A stretch of 64,000 bases of DNA from contig NZ_CP071794.1 in NCBI RefSeq assembly GCF_017498565.1, forward strand, positions 992,001 through 1,056,000, written 5' to 3'. This DNA is from Parasphingorhabdus cellanae (lineage in GTDB: Bacteria > Pseudomonadota > Alphaproteobacteria > Sphingomonadales > Sphingomonadaceae). The first letter of the stretch is position 1. Each line of letters starts with the position of its first letter. Made by a program: the position numbers and the translations under genes. The notes under the pieces were generated by a model that worked only from the letters and a program-made list of their open reading frames with translations, ran no database searches and was not told the DNA's origin. Below are positions 26,259 through 35,054 of this stretch, in pieces.

Positions 26259-26804
26259 CTATTTCGTTTCAGAAAATTCCAGTTTCCCCGTCGTTCGATC
26301 AGAACCAGCGGCGGTCAACTCCAGCAGGAAAGGATCCCCTTCATCCGTTTTACCAGACAGCGTATTGCCGTCTTTCGCGACAGTGAAATTTTTCTCTGCC
26401 ATTTTTTGCTCGAACCAGGATGTGAGATTATCGGCGCCGGTGGGAGCATCAAAACGCAGGATGAATTTACCGCTCTGGCCATCTTTATCCTCAACGTTCA
26501 AAGCAGTGACTTTCGTACCCGGGTAAAGCGCGACATTATTCAAATCAATATCATCACTGTCGAGCGATATCTGCGGCAAATCCACGTCCATAGAAAAACC
26601 GTCTGTCTTGATGGAGAATTTGGTATCTTCGTCGCTGCCGCCAATTTTGATGCTGTCGGCTTTGTCACCAGCCTCACCGTCTAAATCGATCGACATTTCA
26701 AATCCGTCGTCGCCCTGCCCCTCGTTCGCCCCTTCATCAGAAACAGAACAGGCCGATAGGGTCAGCGGAATAACGGCCAGCGCGGCCAAATAGGTCTTGG
26801 TCAT
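26259..26804 (-). CDS. Putative lipoprotein, acidic, 181 residues
   Basis: The signal peptide MTKTYLAALAVIPLTLSAC ends in an LSAC lipobox. The mature part is acidic (GANEGQGDDGFEMSIDLDGEAGDKADSIKIG) and then beta-rich, with KFILRFDAPTGADNLTSWFEQKMAEKNFTV near the end. No named family recognised. The ribosome site GGAGA lies inside a 15-bp hairpin at 26811-26848, so translation may be controlled by RNA folding. It lies 64 bp downstream of the SDR gene in the same direction. Confidence 0.75.
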   Translation of the reverse strand: MTKTYLAALAVIPLTLSACSVSDEGANEGQGDDGFEMSIDLDGEAGDKADSIKIGGSDEDTKFSIKTDGFSMDVDLPQISLDSDDIDLNNVALYPGTKVTALNVEDKDGQSGKFILRFDAPTGADNLTSWFEQKMAEKNFTVAKDGNTLSGKTDEGDPFLLELTAAGSDRTTGKLEFSETK

Positions 26805-26810
26805 CAGGAA

Positions 26811-26848
26811 TCTCCATACTGTATTGCCTGCATAATACAGTATGGAGA
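26811..26848 (-). promoter_or_regulatory. Perfect 15-bp inverted repeat covering the lipoprotein ribosome site
   Basis: TCTCCATACTGTATT and AATACAGTATGGAGA are separated by 8 bases. In the minus-strand mRNA the 3' arm contains the GGAGA Shine-Dalgarno element, 6 bases before the ATG at 26804. The fold would hide it. As DNA it could also be an operator. Confidence 0.65.
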
Positions 26849-26868
26849 GGCCAGGTCAAGAGAGCTTA

Positions 26869-27663
26869 TCAGGGCTGGATCGAGGCATCGGGATTGGACG
26901 CGTTCACCACACCGCCATCAACGATCAAGGTCGTGCCAATGACATAGTCACCGGCACTACTGGATAGGTAAATCGCCGCAGCGGCCATATCTTCGGGCCG
27001 ACCAATGCGTTTCGCCGGAATGCCTTTTTCAACCGCATCTTCATGATCACGTGCCGCCTTGTTCATATTTGATGCAAAGGCACCCGGCGCAATCCCGGAC
27101 ATGATGATATCATCAGACACCAGCTTGGACGCCATCTTGCGGGTCAGATGAACAACCGCCGCTTTGGACGCCTGATAGCTGTAGGTCTCCCATGGGTTAA
27201 CTCTAAAGCCATCGATTGAGGCGATGTTAACGACTTTTGCTGGACGATCAAAACTGGCTGCGGCTTTCAGTTGTGGATGCAGCGCTTGCGTGAGGAAGAA
27301 CAGGCCTTTGACATTGGTATCCATCACCTTGTCCCAGCCGGCTTCCGGAAAGCTAAGATATTCCTCACCCCATGCGACGCCGGCATTGTTGATCAAAATA
27401 TCCAGCTTTGTCTCATGTTTGGCAATTTCGGCGGCCAACGCCTGACAGCCCTCAACGGTACTGACATCACCGGGAACGGAAACACAATTGTCGCCCATTT
27501 CCGCCGCAGCGGCATCACAGGCATCGGCTTTTCGGCCAGAAATATAGACCTTCGCGCCCTGAGCCAGAAAGCCTTCAGAAATCATCCGTCCAATACCGCG
27601 GTGACCGCCCGTAACCAAAGCAACACGGCCTTCAAGAGAGAATAGCTTGTTAAAATCCATCAT
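26869..27663 (-). CDS. Short-chain dehydrogenase/reductase (SDR)
   Basis: A 264-residue classical SDR. The cofactor loop is TGGHRGIGRM (about residues 18-27), NNAG at about 91, and the active site Ser...YxxxK is IASIDGF...YSYQASKAAV (about 150-170). It lies 9 bp after the acyl-CoA dehydrogenase gene at 27673-28809, so it is third in a minus-strand operon of two dehydrogenases and this SDR. It most likely oxidises a 3-hydroxyacyl or alcohol intermediate of the same pathway; the substrate cannot be told. Confidence 0.87.
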   Translation of the reverse strand: MMDFNKLFSLEGRVALVTGGHRGIGRMISEGFLAQGAKVYISGRKADACDAAAAEMGDNCVSVPGDVSTVEGCQALAAEIAKHETKLDILINNAGVAWGEEYLSFPEAGWDKVMDTNVKGLFFLTQALHPQLKAAASFDRPAKVVNIASIDGFRVNPWETYSYQASKAAVVHLTRKMASKLVSDDIIMSGIAPGAFASNMNKAARDHEDAVEKGIPAKRIGRPEDMAAAAIYLSSSAGDYVIGTTLIVDGGVVNASNPDASIQP

Positions 27664-27672
27664 ATTATACCT

Positions 27673-28809
27673 TTAATAACCGTGCATTTCGGCAACGAGA
27701 TTGGTGTGATAATTGGTATCACCCATGAATTCGGCCAGCGCGCGGTCGCGCTTCATGTAGAGACCGATATCATATTCATCCGTCATCCCCACACCGCCGT
27801 GCATTTGCACGCCTTCCTTGACAGAGAGCGATGTCGCCTTGCCCGCTTTCGCCTTGGCAACCGAAACCATCATTTCTGCTTTAGACGAGCCCTCGTCCAG
27901 CATCTGCTGTGCCTTCAATACGGTTGCACGGGCAATTTCCATCTCGCTGTAAAGATGAGCGGTGCGATGCTGCAGCGCCTGGAACGAGCCGATAATCGTA
28001 TCAAACTGTTTGCGGCCTTTGATATAGTCTACGGTGATATCCATAGCGCCCGCGCCGACACCAAGGGTTTCCGCAGCCGCCCCTGCCCGGCCAGCATTGA
28101 GCATGCGTTTCAGAACCGCGCCGCCCTCGTCAACTTCACCGATCACCGCGTCAGCGTCAACAACCACCCCATCAAATTCGACATGGGCCGCCATAGCGCT
28201 GTCGACCAAACGGACACTGTCTCTGGACAAGCCACCAACACTGGTATCAACTGCAAAGAGAGTCAGGCCCTTATCATCGCCCGCACTGCCACTGGTCCGC
28301 GCCGCAACAATCAATGTATCGGCCGAACCACCTTGCACAACAAATTGCTTCTTGCCATCCAGCTTAAAACCATTGCCTGCTCGCGTAGCCGCCATAGCGA
28401 TTTGATCGGGGCGATGTTTGGCTCCCTCATCAATGGCAAGTGCCAAGACACTGTCGCCGGACAAGATACCCGGGAAATATTTGTCACGCAGCGCTTTGCC
28501 GCCAGCATTCAGGGCCTCTACGCCAGCAACGGCAGTGGTCAGGAATGGCGACGGGGTGAGATTGCGACCTATTTCTTCGAGCACAACGCCAGCTTCGGTA
28601 TGACCGAGACCAAGACCGCCTTCATCTTCGGAAACCAATATTCCGGTAAAACCCATTTCCGCAAATTGCTTCCACAGCGCATGCGAAAAACCATCCTTGC
28701 AGTTCTTGTCACGAAATTCACGGAAATGAGCGACATTGCCTTCGCCCTTCATAAAATCCGCTGCGCTGTCTTGCAGCATCTTCTGGTCGTCATTCAAGTA
28801 AAGCGGCAT
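27673..28809 (-). CDS. Acyl-CoA dehydrogenase subunit lacking the catalytic glutamate
   Basis: A 378-residue acyl-CoA dehydrogenase fold: N-terminal helices, FAD-binding beta domain (around LDGKKQFVVQGGSADTLIVAART) and C-terminal helices (GSFQALQHRTAHLYSEMEIARA, MHGGVGMTDEYDIGLYMKRD). At the place where active enzymes have an E-G-T motif this one reads FMGDTNYH (about residue 361), so the usual base is missing. This is the pattern of the partner subunit in heteromeric dehydrogenases such as those for steroid side chains. Its neighbour 28852-30045 keeps the Glu. Confidence 0.85.
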   Translation of the reverse strand: MPLYLNDDQKMLQDSAADFMKGEGNVAHFREFRDKNCKDGFSHALWKQFAEMGFTGILVSEDEGGLGLGHTEAGVVLEEIGRNLTPSPFLTTAVAGVEALNAGGKALRDKYFPGILSGDSVLALAIDEGAKHRPDQIAMAATRAGNGFKLDGKKQFVVQGGSADTLIVAARTSGSAGDDKGLTLFAVDTSVGGLSRDSVRLVDSAMAAHVEFDGVVVDADAVIGEVDEGGAVLKRMLNAGRAGAAAETLGVGAGAMDITVDYIKGRKQFDTIIGSFQALQHRTAHLYSEMEIARATVLKAQQMLDEGSSKAEMMVSVAKAKAGKATSLSVKEGVQMHGGVGMTDEYDIGLYMKRDRALAEFMGDTNYHTNLVAEMHGY

Positions 28810-28851
28810 CGCTTGGATCCTTCTAATATGGTTGTTTCACTGCCAGCGCGA

Positions 28852-30045
28852 TCAGGCGTTGGGCAATTGCAATATCTGTTTAGAAACGACATTCAGCATC
28901 ACTTCGCTGGTACCGCCTTCAATACTGTTCGCTTTTGTTCGGAGCCAACCACGAGCAGTCAGCCCGCCATTGGATGCATCACTCTCCCATTCCAGAACTT
29001 CACTACCGCCCGCCGACATAATCAGTTCATGGCGCCGCTTGTTAATTTCTGTACCGGCATATTTCATCATGTTGGGCTGGGCAGGATGGCAAAGATTGGC
29101 TTTGAATGTATCACCAAAACGTTCGGCCATGGCGCGAAAAGCGAGCACGTCGATATCCATCTCTGCCATTTGCGCGCGCAGCATCGGATCATCCAGCCGG
29201 CCCATCTCGTCCCGGCCATATTGATCCGCGAACTTGGAGCCCAATGATGTCGCACCAGAAGACCCGTCACCGGAAATCATGCTGCGCTCATGTCCCAACA
29301 GATATTTGGCAACATCCCAGCCACGGTTCACTTCACCGACCACCGATGACACACCTTCGCCATATGTTTTGGGTACTTCGACATCAGTAAAGAACGTCTC
29401 ACAAAATGCCGATTGTCCGGAGATCAACACGATAGGCTTCGTCTCTACACCCTCGTTCGTCATATCGAACAACATAAAGCTAATGCCTTTATGCTTGGTC
29501 GTTTTGTCGGTCCGGGTCAGACAGAAAATCCAGTCAGCTTTGTCGGCATAGCTGGTCCAGATCTTTTGACCGTTGATCAAATAATGATCGCCTTTGTCTT
29601 CTGCAGAGGTTTGCAGCGAGGCAAGATCAGAACCGGAACCAGGCTCCGAATAGCCCTGACACCAACGCACTTCACCACGTGCAATTGGCGGCAGAAAATG
29701 TAGTTTCTGTTCTTCACTACCAAAATGCAGCAGCGCAGGTCCAAGCATCCAGATGCCAAAGCTCGATAAAGGCGAACGAATTTTCAGGCGCCCCATTTCC
29801 TGCAACAGGATTTTGGTTTCGGCCCGTGACAATCCGCCGCCGCCATATTCTTTTGGCCAGTCCGGAACGGTCCAGCCTTTGGCCGCCATTTTATCCATCC
29901 ATTCTTTCTGGCCAGGTTTGAAGGTCGGGTTTTTACCACCCCAGCAAATATCGCTTTCATCCACCATGGGTTGGCGCATTTCAGGTGGACAATTGGCTTC
30001 CAGCCAAGCGACAGTTTCTTCGCGGAAACTTTCGAGATCGGACAT
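28852..30045 (-). CDS. Acyl-CoA dehydrogenase, catalytic subunit
   Basis: A 397-residue acyl-CoA dehydrogenase. WCQGYSEPGSGSDLASLQTSAEDKGDHYLINGQKIWTSYA is the FAD/substrate signature (about residues 125-165). ANSIEGGTSEVMLNVVSKQ near the C-terminus holds the likely catalytic Glu (about residue 376). First gene of the minus-strand operon; the paralogous subunit without Glu follows 42 bp later. Together they probably form an alpha2-beta2 enzyme. The substrate class (branched, cyclic or side-chain acyl-CoA) is inferred from the heteromeric form only. Confidence 0.88.
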   Translation of the reverse strand: MSDLESFREETVAWLEANCPPEMRQPMVDESDICWGGKNPTFKPGQKEWMDKMAAKGWTVPDWPKEYGGGGLSRAETKILLQEMGRLKIRSPLSSFGIWMLGPALLHFGSEEQKLHFLPPIARGEVRWCQGYSEPGSGSDLASLQTSAEDKGDHYLINGQKIWTSYADKADWIFCLTRTDKTTKHKGISFMLFDMTNEGVETKPIVLISGQSAFCETFFTDVEVPKTYGEGVSSVVGEVNRGWDVAKYLLGHERSMISGDGSSGATSLGSKFADQYGRDEMGRLDDPMLRAQMAEMDIDVLAFRAMAERFGDTFKANLCHPAQPNMMKYAGTEINKRRHELIMSAGGSEVLEWESDASNGGLTARGWLRTKANSIEGGTSEVMLNVVSKQILQLPNA

Positions 30046-30186
30046 GATGGTGATTCCTTTAATTGCTCAATTAACCGTTGACTATCATAGGTCCGCCGCA
30101 AGGTTCAATGATGGCCTTACCGGAAATAGGAAAAAATATATCGCTTCAGCGCTATGCCGCCGATTCCGTAGCGGTAGGCTAATAAA

Positions 30187-30229
30187 CTATCGGAATCAAT
30201 TGACGGTCAATTCGCGATAGGCCTATGTT
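30187..30229 (+). promoter_or_regulatory. Dyad operator overlapping a promoter in the divergent control region
   Basis: CTATCG...AATTGAC-g-GTCAATT...CGATAG forms a dyad (30187-30220) between the two arms of the catabolic island. The TTGACG inside it, with TATGTT 18 bp further on, makes a plausible promoter for the plus-strand SDR. A repressor bound at the dyad would block this promoter. Confidence 0.5.
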
Positions 30230-30267
30230 CTGAAGATAAAAATACCTAAAAAACAGGAGTGCCGAGG

Positions 30268-31104
30268 ATGCGATTTGAAGGCAAAACCATCGTGATAACG
30301 GGTGGTTCGTCCGGCATTGGTCGCGGCGCTGTAGATCTGTTTTTGCGCGAAGGCGCCAAAGTTGTAATGGGTGACATCGACGCCGATGAAGGCACGGCGA
30401 TGATGTCTTCACTGGGCGACGACTTTCATTTTCAAAAATGTGACGTGACCCAAGAAGACCAAATCAAATCGCTGATGGATAATGCGGTTGAGAAGACCGG
30501 CGGGATAGATATAGTTTTCAACAATGCCGGTGCCGGCGGACCGCGCGACGCAATTGATGAGATAAGCGGCGACGACTGGGATTTTACTATGGCATTGCTG
30601 CTAAAATCAGTCGCAATGGGTATCCGCCACGCTGCGCCGCATTTAAAGAAACGGGGCGGCGGGGCGATCATCAACACAGCTTCGGTTTGTTCTTTTCAAG
30701 CGGGCTTCGGTCCCATTGCCTATTCGACAGCCAAAGCCGGTGTGTTGCATCTCACCAAACTAGCCGCTGCTGAATTGGCGCAGTATAAAATCCGGGTGAA
30801 TGCAATCTGCCCGGGCTTTATCCAAACCAATATTTTTGCAACCACCCTCGGCGCCAATAGCGACGAGAAAAATCATATCAATACCGCTCTCGGACAAGTG
30901 GCAGCAGGTGTTCAACCAGTGGCGCGCCCTGGTATTCCAAATGACATTGCCGAGGCTGTCGCTTACTTTGCATCGGATGCGGCTGGTTTCGTAACCGGCA
31001 CTCATTTGCTCGTCGACGGAGGGCTGCTGGTTGGCACTCAAGCGAGCTGGGATCCAGAAATGCCCGGTCTGCTGGATGCCCTGCTGCCGGAGTCTATGAA
31101 ATGA
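30268..31104 (+). CDS. Short-chain dehydrogenase/reductase (SDR)
   Basis: A 278-residue classical SDR: TGGSSGIGRGAV at the start, FNNAGAGGPRD, and TASVCSFQAGFGPIAYSTAKAGVLHLT with the Tyr-Lys active site (about residues 155-160). The C-terminal tail (WDPEMPGLLDALLPESMK) is longer than average. ATG at 30268 is supported by AGGAG 8 bases upstream; a GTG at 30259 is less likely. First gene of the plus-strand arm; its stop overlaps the transporter start (ATGA). Confidence 0.88.
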   Translation: MRFEGKTIVITGGSSGIGRGAVDLFLREGAKVVMGDIDADEGTAMMSSLGDDFHFQKCDVTQEDQIKSLMDNAVEKTGGIDIVFNNAGAGGPRDAIDEISGDDWDFTMALLLKSVAMGIRHAAPHLKKRGGGAIINTASVCSFQAGFGPIAYSTAKAGVLHLTKLAAAELAQYKIRVNAICPGFIQTNIFATTLGANSDEKNHINTALGQVAAGVQPVARPGIPNDIAEAVAYFASDAAGFVTGTHLLVDGGLLVGTQASWDPEMPGLLDALLPESMK

Positions 31105-32528
31105 GTATCGCTCAACCTCTCCCGACAAAAACCAAACTGCTTTATGGATCGGGCTCCATTGCTTATGGGATTAAAGATAACGGTTTTGCCACCTTTCTAT
31201 TATTTTACTACGAGCAGGTTGTAGGCCTCAGCGCTGATCTGGTTGGTCTGGCTATTGCCCTAGCTCTGATTGCAGACGCCTTTATCGACCCAGCGGTTGG
31301 GCAAATGAGCGACCGAACACGGACACGCATCGGTCGGCGACATCCATGGCTTTACGGAGCGACATTTCCGATTGTGATCGCATGGGTATTCTTATGGCAC
31401 CCACCAGAAACAAGTCCGACGATGACATTTCTTTATCTCTTTGGTGTAGCCATGGCGGTGCGTATGGCTTTTTCCGCCTTTGAGGTTCCGGCTTTGGCTT
31501 TGTTACCTGAGCTTAGCCGAGACTATCACGACCGCACCGCCATAATGCGCTTCCGCTTTCTATTTGGATGGGCAGGAGGTCTGACGATCATGTTCATAGC
31601 TTATGCTATTTTCCTCGTACCCAGCGAAAATTACCCGGTCGGCCTTCTCAATAAAGATGGCTACCAAAATTACGCAATTCTTGGTGCCTTTATCATGTTG
31701 GCGGCTGTTCTGATTTCAGCAATTGGCACACATAAGCGCGTTGTGAGAGATTATCGCAGCACGAAAACTCATCCACCTACCGCAGAAACTTTTGGCCAGA
31801 TCATGGAAACATTTCGCTATCGGCCGTTCCTTCTACTCATGCTGGCTGGCGTTTTTGCATTCACTAATCAATGGCTTGTTTTTGCTCTGTCACCTTACCT
31901 GTTTACGCACGTCTGGGAGTTCCGCCAGCCTGATTTTACTGCCTATTCGCTCACTCTTTTCGTAGCTGCGATTACGGCTTTTCTAGTTGTGACGCCAATC
32001 TCTAAACGGCTCGGAAAAGCAAAGGCAGCCTCGTTCCTGACGCTTGGCGCTCTTTTTATCGGTACAGCGCCTTATTGGTTGAGGATGGTAGACTTATTTC
32101 CTGCCCCAGGAGATTCACGTATGCTGCCAGTATTGTTCACTCTTCTGGTGGTTGCCACCGCGTCGAGTATTTCAGCAATGATTTTAACGATGTCGATGAT
32201 AGCCGATGTCACGGATCAGCATGAGTTTGAAACAGGTAACAAGAGCGAAGGCCTGTTTTCTTCAGGCATGTTCTTCATGCAAAAAGTGGTCAATGGCATT
32301 GGTATTTTACTCGCCAGCCAAATCATCTCATTCATCAATATGCCAAAAAACGCTACACCGGGATCAGTAGACCCGGCGATAGTGGATAATTTGGCACTGA
32401 TCTACGTTTTGCTGGCAACTATTATCGCGTTAATCGGGGCATGGGCCTACACCAAGTTCCCTCTCGGCGAGAAAGACCATGAAAACCGATTAGCCAAAAT
32501 GGTAATGAATAATCAGGCTGCAGAATAA
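31101..32528 (+). CDS. GPH-family (MelB-like) MFS transporter
   Basis: A 475-residue carrier with about twelve helices. LLYGSGSIAYGIKDNGFATFLLFYYEQVVGLSADLVGLAIALALIADAFIDPAVGQMSDRTRTRIGRRHPWL is the typical start of the glycoside-pentoside-hexuronide:cation symporter family, and YDRTAIMRFRFLFGW-type and ITDQHEFETGNKSEGLFSS-type motifs are also present. In this context it more likely takes up the organic acid or lipid precursor of the island than a sugar, but that is inference. Translationally coupled to the SDR by a 4-base overlap. Confidence 0.87.
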   Translation: MSIAQPLPTKTKLLYGSGSIAYGIKDNGFATFLLFYYEQVVGLSADLVGLAIALALIADAFIDPAVGQMSDRTRTRIGRRHPWLYGATFPIVIAWVFLWHPPETSPTMTFLYLFGVAMAVRMAFSAFEVPALALLPELSRDYHDRTAIMRFRFLFGWAGGLTIMFIAYAIFLVPSENYPVGLLNKDGYQNYAILGAFIMLAAVLISAIGTHKRVVRDYRSTKTHPPTAETFGQIMETFRYRPFLLLMLAGVFAFTNQWLVFALSPYLFTHVWEFRQPDFTAYSLTLFVAAITAFLVVTPISKRLGKAKAASFLTLGALFIGTAPYWLRMVDLFPAPGDSRMLPVLFTLLVVATASSISAMILTMSMIADVTDQHEFETGNKSEGLFSSGMFFMQKVVNGIGILLASQIISFINMPKNATPGSVDPAIVDNLALIYVLLATIIALIGAWAYTKFPLGEKDHENRLAKMVMNNQAAE

Positions 32529-32628
32529 ATCTGATCCCAATGACAAGTTTCCCTGTGGCAAAGCCAAGGATGCTCTGATAAGTTAATTGCATAGTTAAAT
32601 TGAAATGCTTTCGAAAAAGGATGCGCGC

Positions 32629-33930
32629 ATGGATTTTGATCTCACAGAAAAACAGGAATATTGGCGCAATCAAGTGCGCGAGCATATCGACAATCACGTC
32701 CGTCCCCGCGTGGCCGACTATAAAGCAGAAGATGAGTCTGGAGACCGCTGGAAAGTGCTCCAGGTTGTCGAAGAGGAAAAAGCAAAGGCAAAAGAAAAAG
32801 GCATCTGGAACCTTTTCATGCCGCCTGCAAACCCCAACCTTACGCATATTGATGATGTTTTCCAATTTGAGGGGCCTGGCCTCACCAACTTGGAATATGC
32901 TTTATGCGCCGAAGAAATGGGCCGCGTTGGATTTTCATCGGAAGTATTCAACTGCTCTGCGCCCGATACCGGCAATATGGAAGTCTTCCATCGCTATGGA
33001 ACGTTGGAGCAGAAAGAGCAGTATCTTCGCCCGCTCATGAATGGTGAAATTCGCTCTGCGTTTTTGATGACCGAACCAGCGGTAGCGTCCTCAGACGCTA
33101 CCAATATTGAAACCGCAATTGTGCGCGATGGCGATGAATATGTTATCAATGGCCGGAAATGGTGGTCATCTGGACTGGGTGATCCACGCTGTAAAATTGC
33201 CATTGTGATGGGTAAAACGAGCTTCGAAGGCAGCCGCTATACGCAGCAGTCCCAGATATTGATGCCGACCGACGCGCCCGGTGTAAACATCATCCGCCAC
33301 TTGCCAGTATTCGGTTATGACGACGCACCTCATGGACATATGGAAGTTGAGATGAAGGATGTTCGCGTTCCTGCTTCCAATATCATCCTGGGCGAAGGTC
33401 GCGGTTTTGAGATCGCGCAGGGTCGTCTTGGACCTGGCCGTATTCATCACTGCATGCGTACAATTGGTGTGGCAGAAGAAGCGCTCGAGAAAATGGTCAA
33501 GCGTCTGCAGTCACGTGTTGCTTTTGGTAAACGCATTTCTGAACATAGCGTCTGGGACGAACGTGTGGCGCGTGCGCGGATCGACATCGATATGAGCCGA
33601 CTGCTTTGCCTGAAAGCGGCTGATATGATGGACAAAGTCGGCAACAAATATGCGAAAGCCGAAATCGCTATGATCAAGGTCCAGGCGCCGACCATGGCAC
33701 TGAAAATCATTGACGATGCTATTCAAGCCCATGGCGGGGGCGGCGTAAGCAATGACTTTGGATTGGCTCAGGCATATGCGCATCAGCGCACGTTGCGCCT
33801 TGCAGATGGCCCTGATGAAGTCCACAATCGGACAATCGCAAAAATGGAATATGGCAAATATGCCGAAACCGCTGAAGGCAGCAAAATGAAGGATGAAATT
33901 TCCTCGGGCGACCTTGCCGTTACGCGATAA
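32629..33930 (+). CDS. ACAD10/ACAD11-like acyl-CoA dehydrogenase
   Basis: A 433-residue dehydrogenase of the ACAD10/11 type: [50 protein letters not shown] (about 140-190), [19 protein letters not shown], and [23 protein letters not shown] at the end. In this group an Asp (here about residue 393) stands where other dehydrogenases have the catalytic Glu. Animal ACAD10/11 fuse this domain to a kinase; here the matching kinase is separate, at 35055-36116. ATG 32629 has AAGGA upstream; 32605 is an alternative. Confidence 0.88.
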   Translation: MDFDLTEKQEYWRNQVREHIDNHVRPRVADYKAEDESGDRWKVLQVVEEEKAKAKEKGIWNLFMPPANPNLTHIDDVFQFEGPGLTNLEYALCAEEMGRVGFSSEVFNCSAPDTGNMEVFHRYGTLEQKEQYLRPLMNGEIRSAFLMTEPAVASSDATNIETAIVRDGDEYVINGRKWWSSGLGDPRCKIAIVMGKTSFEGSRYTQQSQILMPTDAPGVNIIRHLPVFGYDDAPHGHMEVEMKDVRVPASNIILGEGRGFEIAQGRLGPGRIHHCMRTIGVAEEALEKMVKRLQSRVAFGKRISEHSVWDERVARARIDIDMSRLLCLKAADMMDKVGNKYAKAEIAMIKVQAPTMALKIIDDAIQAHGGGGVSNDFGLAQAYAHQRTLRLADGPDEVHNRTIAKMEYGKYAETAEGSKMKDEISSGDLAVTR

Positions 33931-33945
33931 TAGGGGATCCGTTTT

Positions 33946-35031
33946 ATGAAAGCAGCAGTCCTGGTTGAGGCGGGTAAACCGCTCGAAATAGAAGAAGTAA
34001 GTATTTCAAAGCCGGGACCGCATGAGGTGCTCATCCGGACAGCGGCTTGTGGGTTATGCCATTCCGATCTGCACTTTATTGACGGTAGCTATCCACACCC
34101 ATTGCCCGCTATTCCGGGGCATGAGGCAGCGGGTATTGTCGAAGCGATTGGTAGTGAAGTTCGCACAGTTAATGTTGGGGACGCGGTCATATCTTGCCTT
34201 TCGGCTTTTTGCGGGCATTGCGAATTTTGCGTTTCGGGTCGTATGTCGTTGTGCCTTGGGGCCGATACACGACGTGCTCCAGATGATAACCCGCGCATTA
34301 GCCGCCCCGATGGATCGCCGGTTGCCCAAATGCTCAACCTATCTGCTTTTGCCGAACAGATGCTGATCCATGAACACGCATGTGTTCGCATTGACCCTGA
34401 CATGCCCCTTGATCGTGCAGCGGTCATTGGTTGCGCGGTTACAACGGGCGCCGGAACAATCTTTAACGCTTGTAATGTCACGCCCGGGGAGACCGTTGCA
34501 GTTGTCGGTTGTGGCGGAGTCGGCCTTGCGACGATAAATGCCGCAAAAATAGCGGGTGCTGGCTGTATAATAGCCGCAGATCCGATCCCTGAAAAACGGG
34601 AACTGGCGTTGAAACTCGGTGCAACCGATGTTGTTGATGCACTTGCTGATGATGCGGCCGCGCAGATTATCGACAAAACAAAAGGCGGTGTCGACCATGC
34701 CATCGAAGCCGTAGGGCGTCCTGGATCAGGCGAACTCGCCGTTGGCTCGTTGAAACGCGGAGGCACAGCAACAATCCTTGGCATGATGCCGCTGGATCAC
34801 AAAGTTGGCCTTGGTGCCATGGATCTGCTGGCTGGCAAAAAGTTGCAAGGCGTGTTGATGGGAGCGACCCGCTTCCCGGTTGATATTCCGCGCTTGGTCG
34901 ATTTCTACCTCCGTGGGCTACTGGATTTGGATAGCATTGTTGCCGAAACGATCTCACTGGAACAGATCAACGAAGGCTTTGAAAAAATGAAAAAAGGTGA
35001 TGCGGCGCGCTCCGTCATTACATTTGGATAG
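33946..35031 (+). CDS. Zinc-dependent alcohol dehydrogenase
   Basis: A 361-residue medium-chain dehydrogenase/reductase. Catalytic zinc ligands: Cys38 and His39 region in AACGLCHSDLHF, His59-Glu60 in PAIPGHEAAG, and Cys in AAVIGCAVTTGAGT. The structural zinc loop has four Cys (CLSAFCGHCEFCVSGRMSLC). The NAD-binding motif is VVGCGGVGLATINAA. It resembles the class III/mycobacterial AdhD-like group. It presumably oxidises an alcohol in the catabolic island; 15 bp after the dehydrogenase gene and 23 bp before the kinase. Confidence 0.9.
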   Translation: MKAAVLVEAGKPLEIEEVSISKPGPHEVLIRTAACGLCHSDLHFIDGSYPHPLPAIPGHEAAGIVEAIGSEVRTVNVGDAVISCLSAFCGHCEFCVSGRMSLCLGADTRRAPDDNPRISRPDGSPVAQMLNLSAFAEQMLIHEHACVRIDPDMPLDRAAVIGCAVTTGAGTIFNACNVTPGETVAVVGCGGVGLATINAAKIAGAGCIIAADPIPEKRELALKLGATDVVDALADDAAAQIIDKTKGGVDHAIEAVGRPGSGELAVGSLKRGGTATILGMMPLDHKVGLGAMDLLAGKKLQGVLMGATRFPVDIPRLVDFYLRGLLDLDSIVAETISLEQINEGFEKMKKGDAARSVITFG

Positions 35032-35054
35032 TTTAAGGCAGAGGACCGACCAAG

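Noticed and set aside
27682-29247. 521-codon plus-strand frame opposite two acyl-CoA dehydrogenase genes
   Set aside because: It is a long shadow frame; the minus-strand genes have full family motifs and the plus frame has none.
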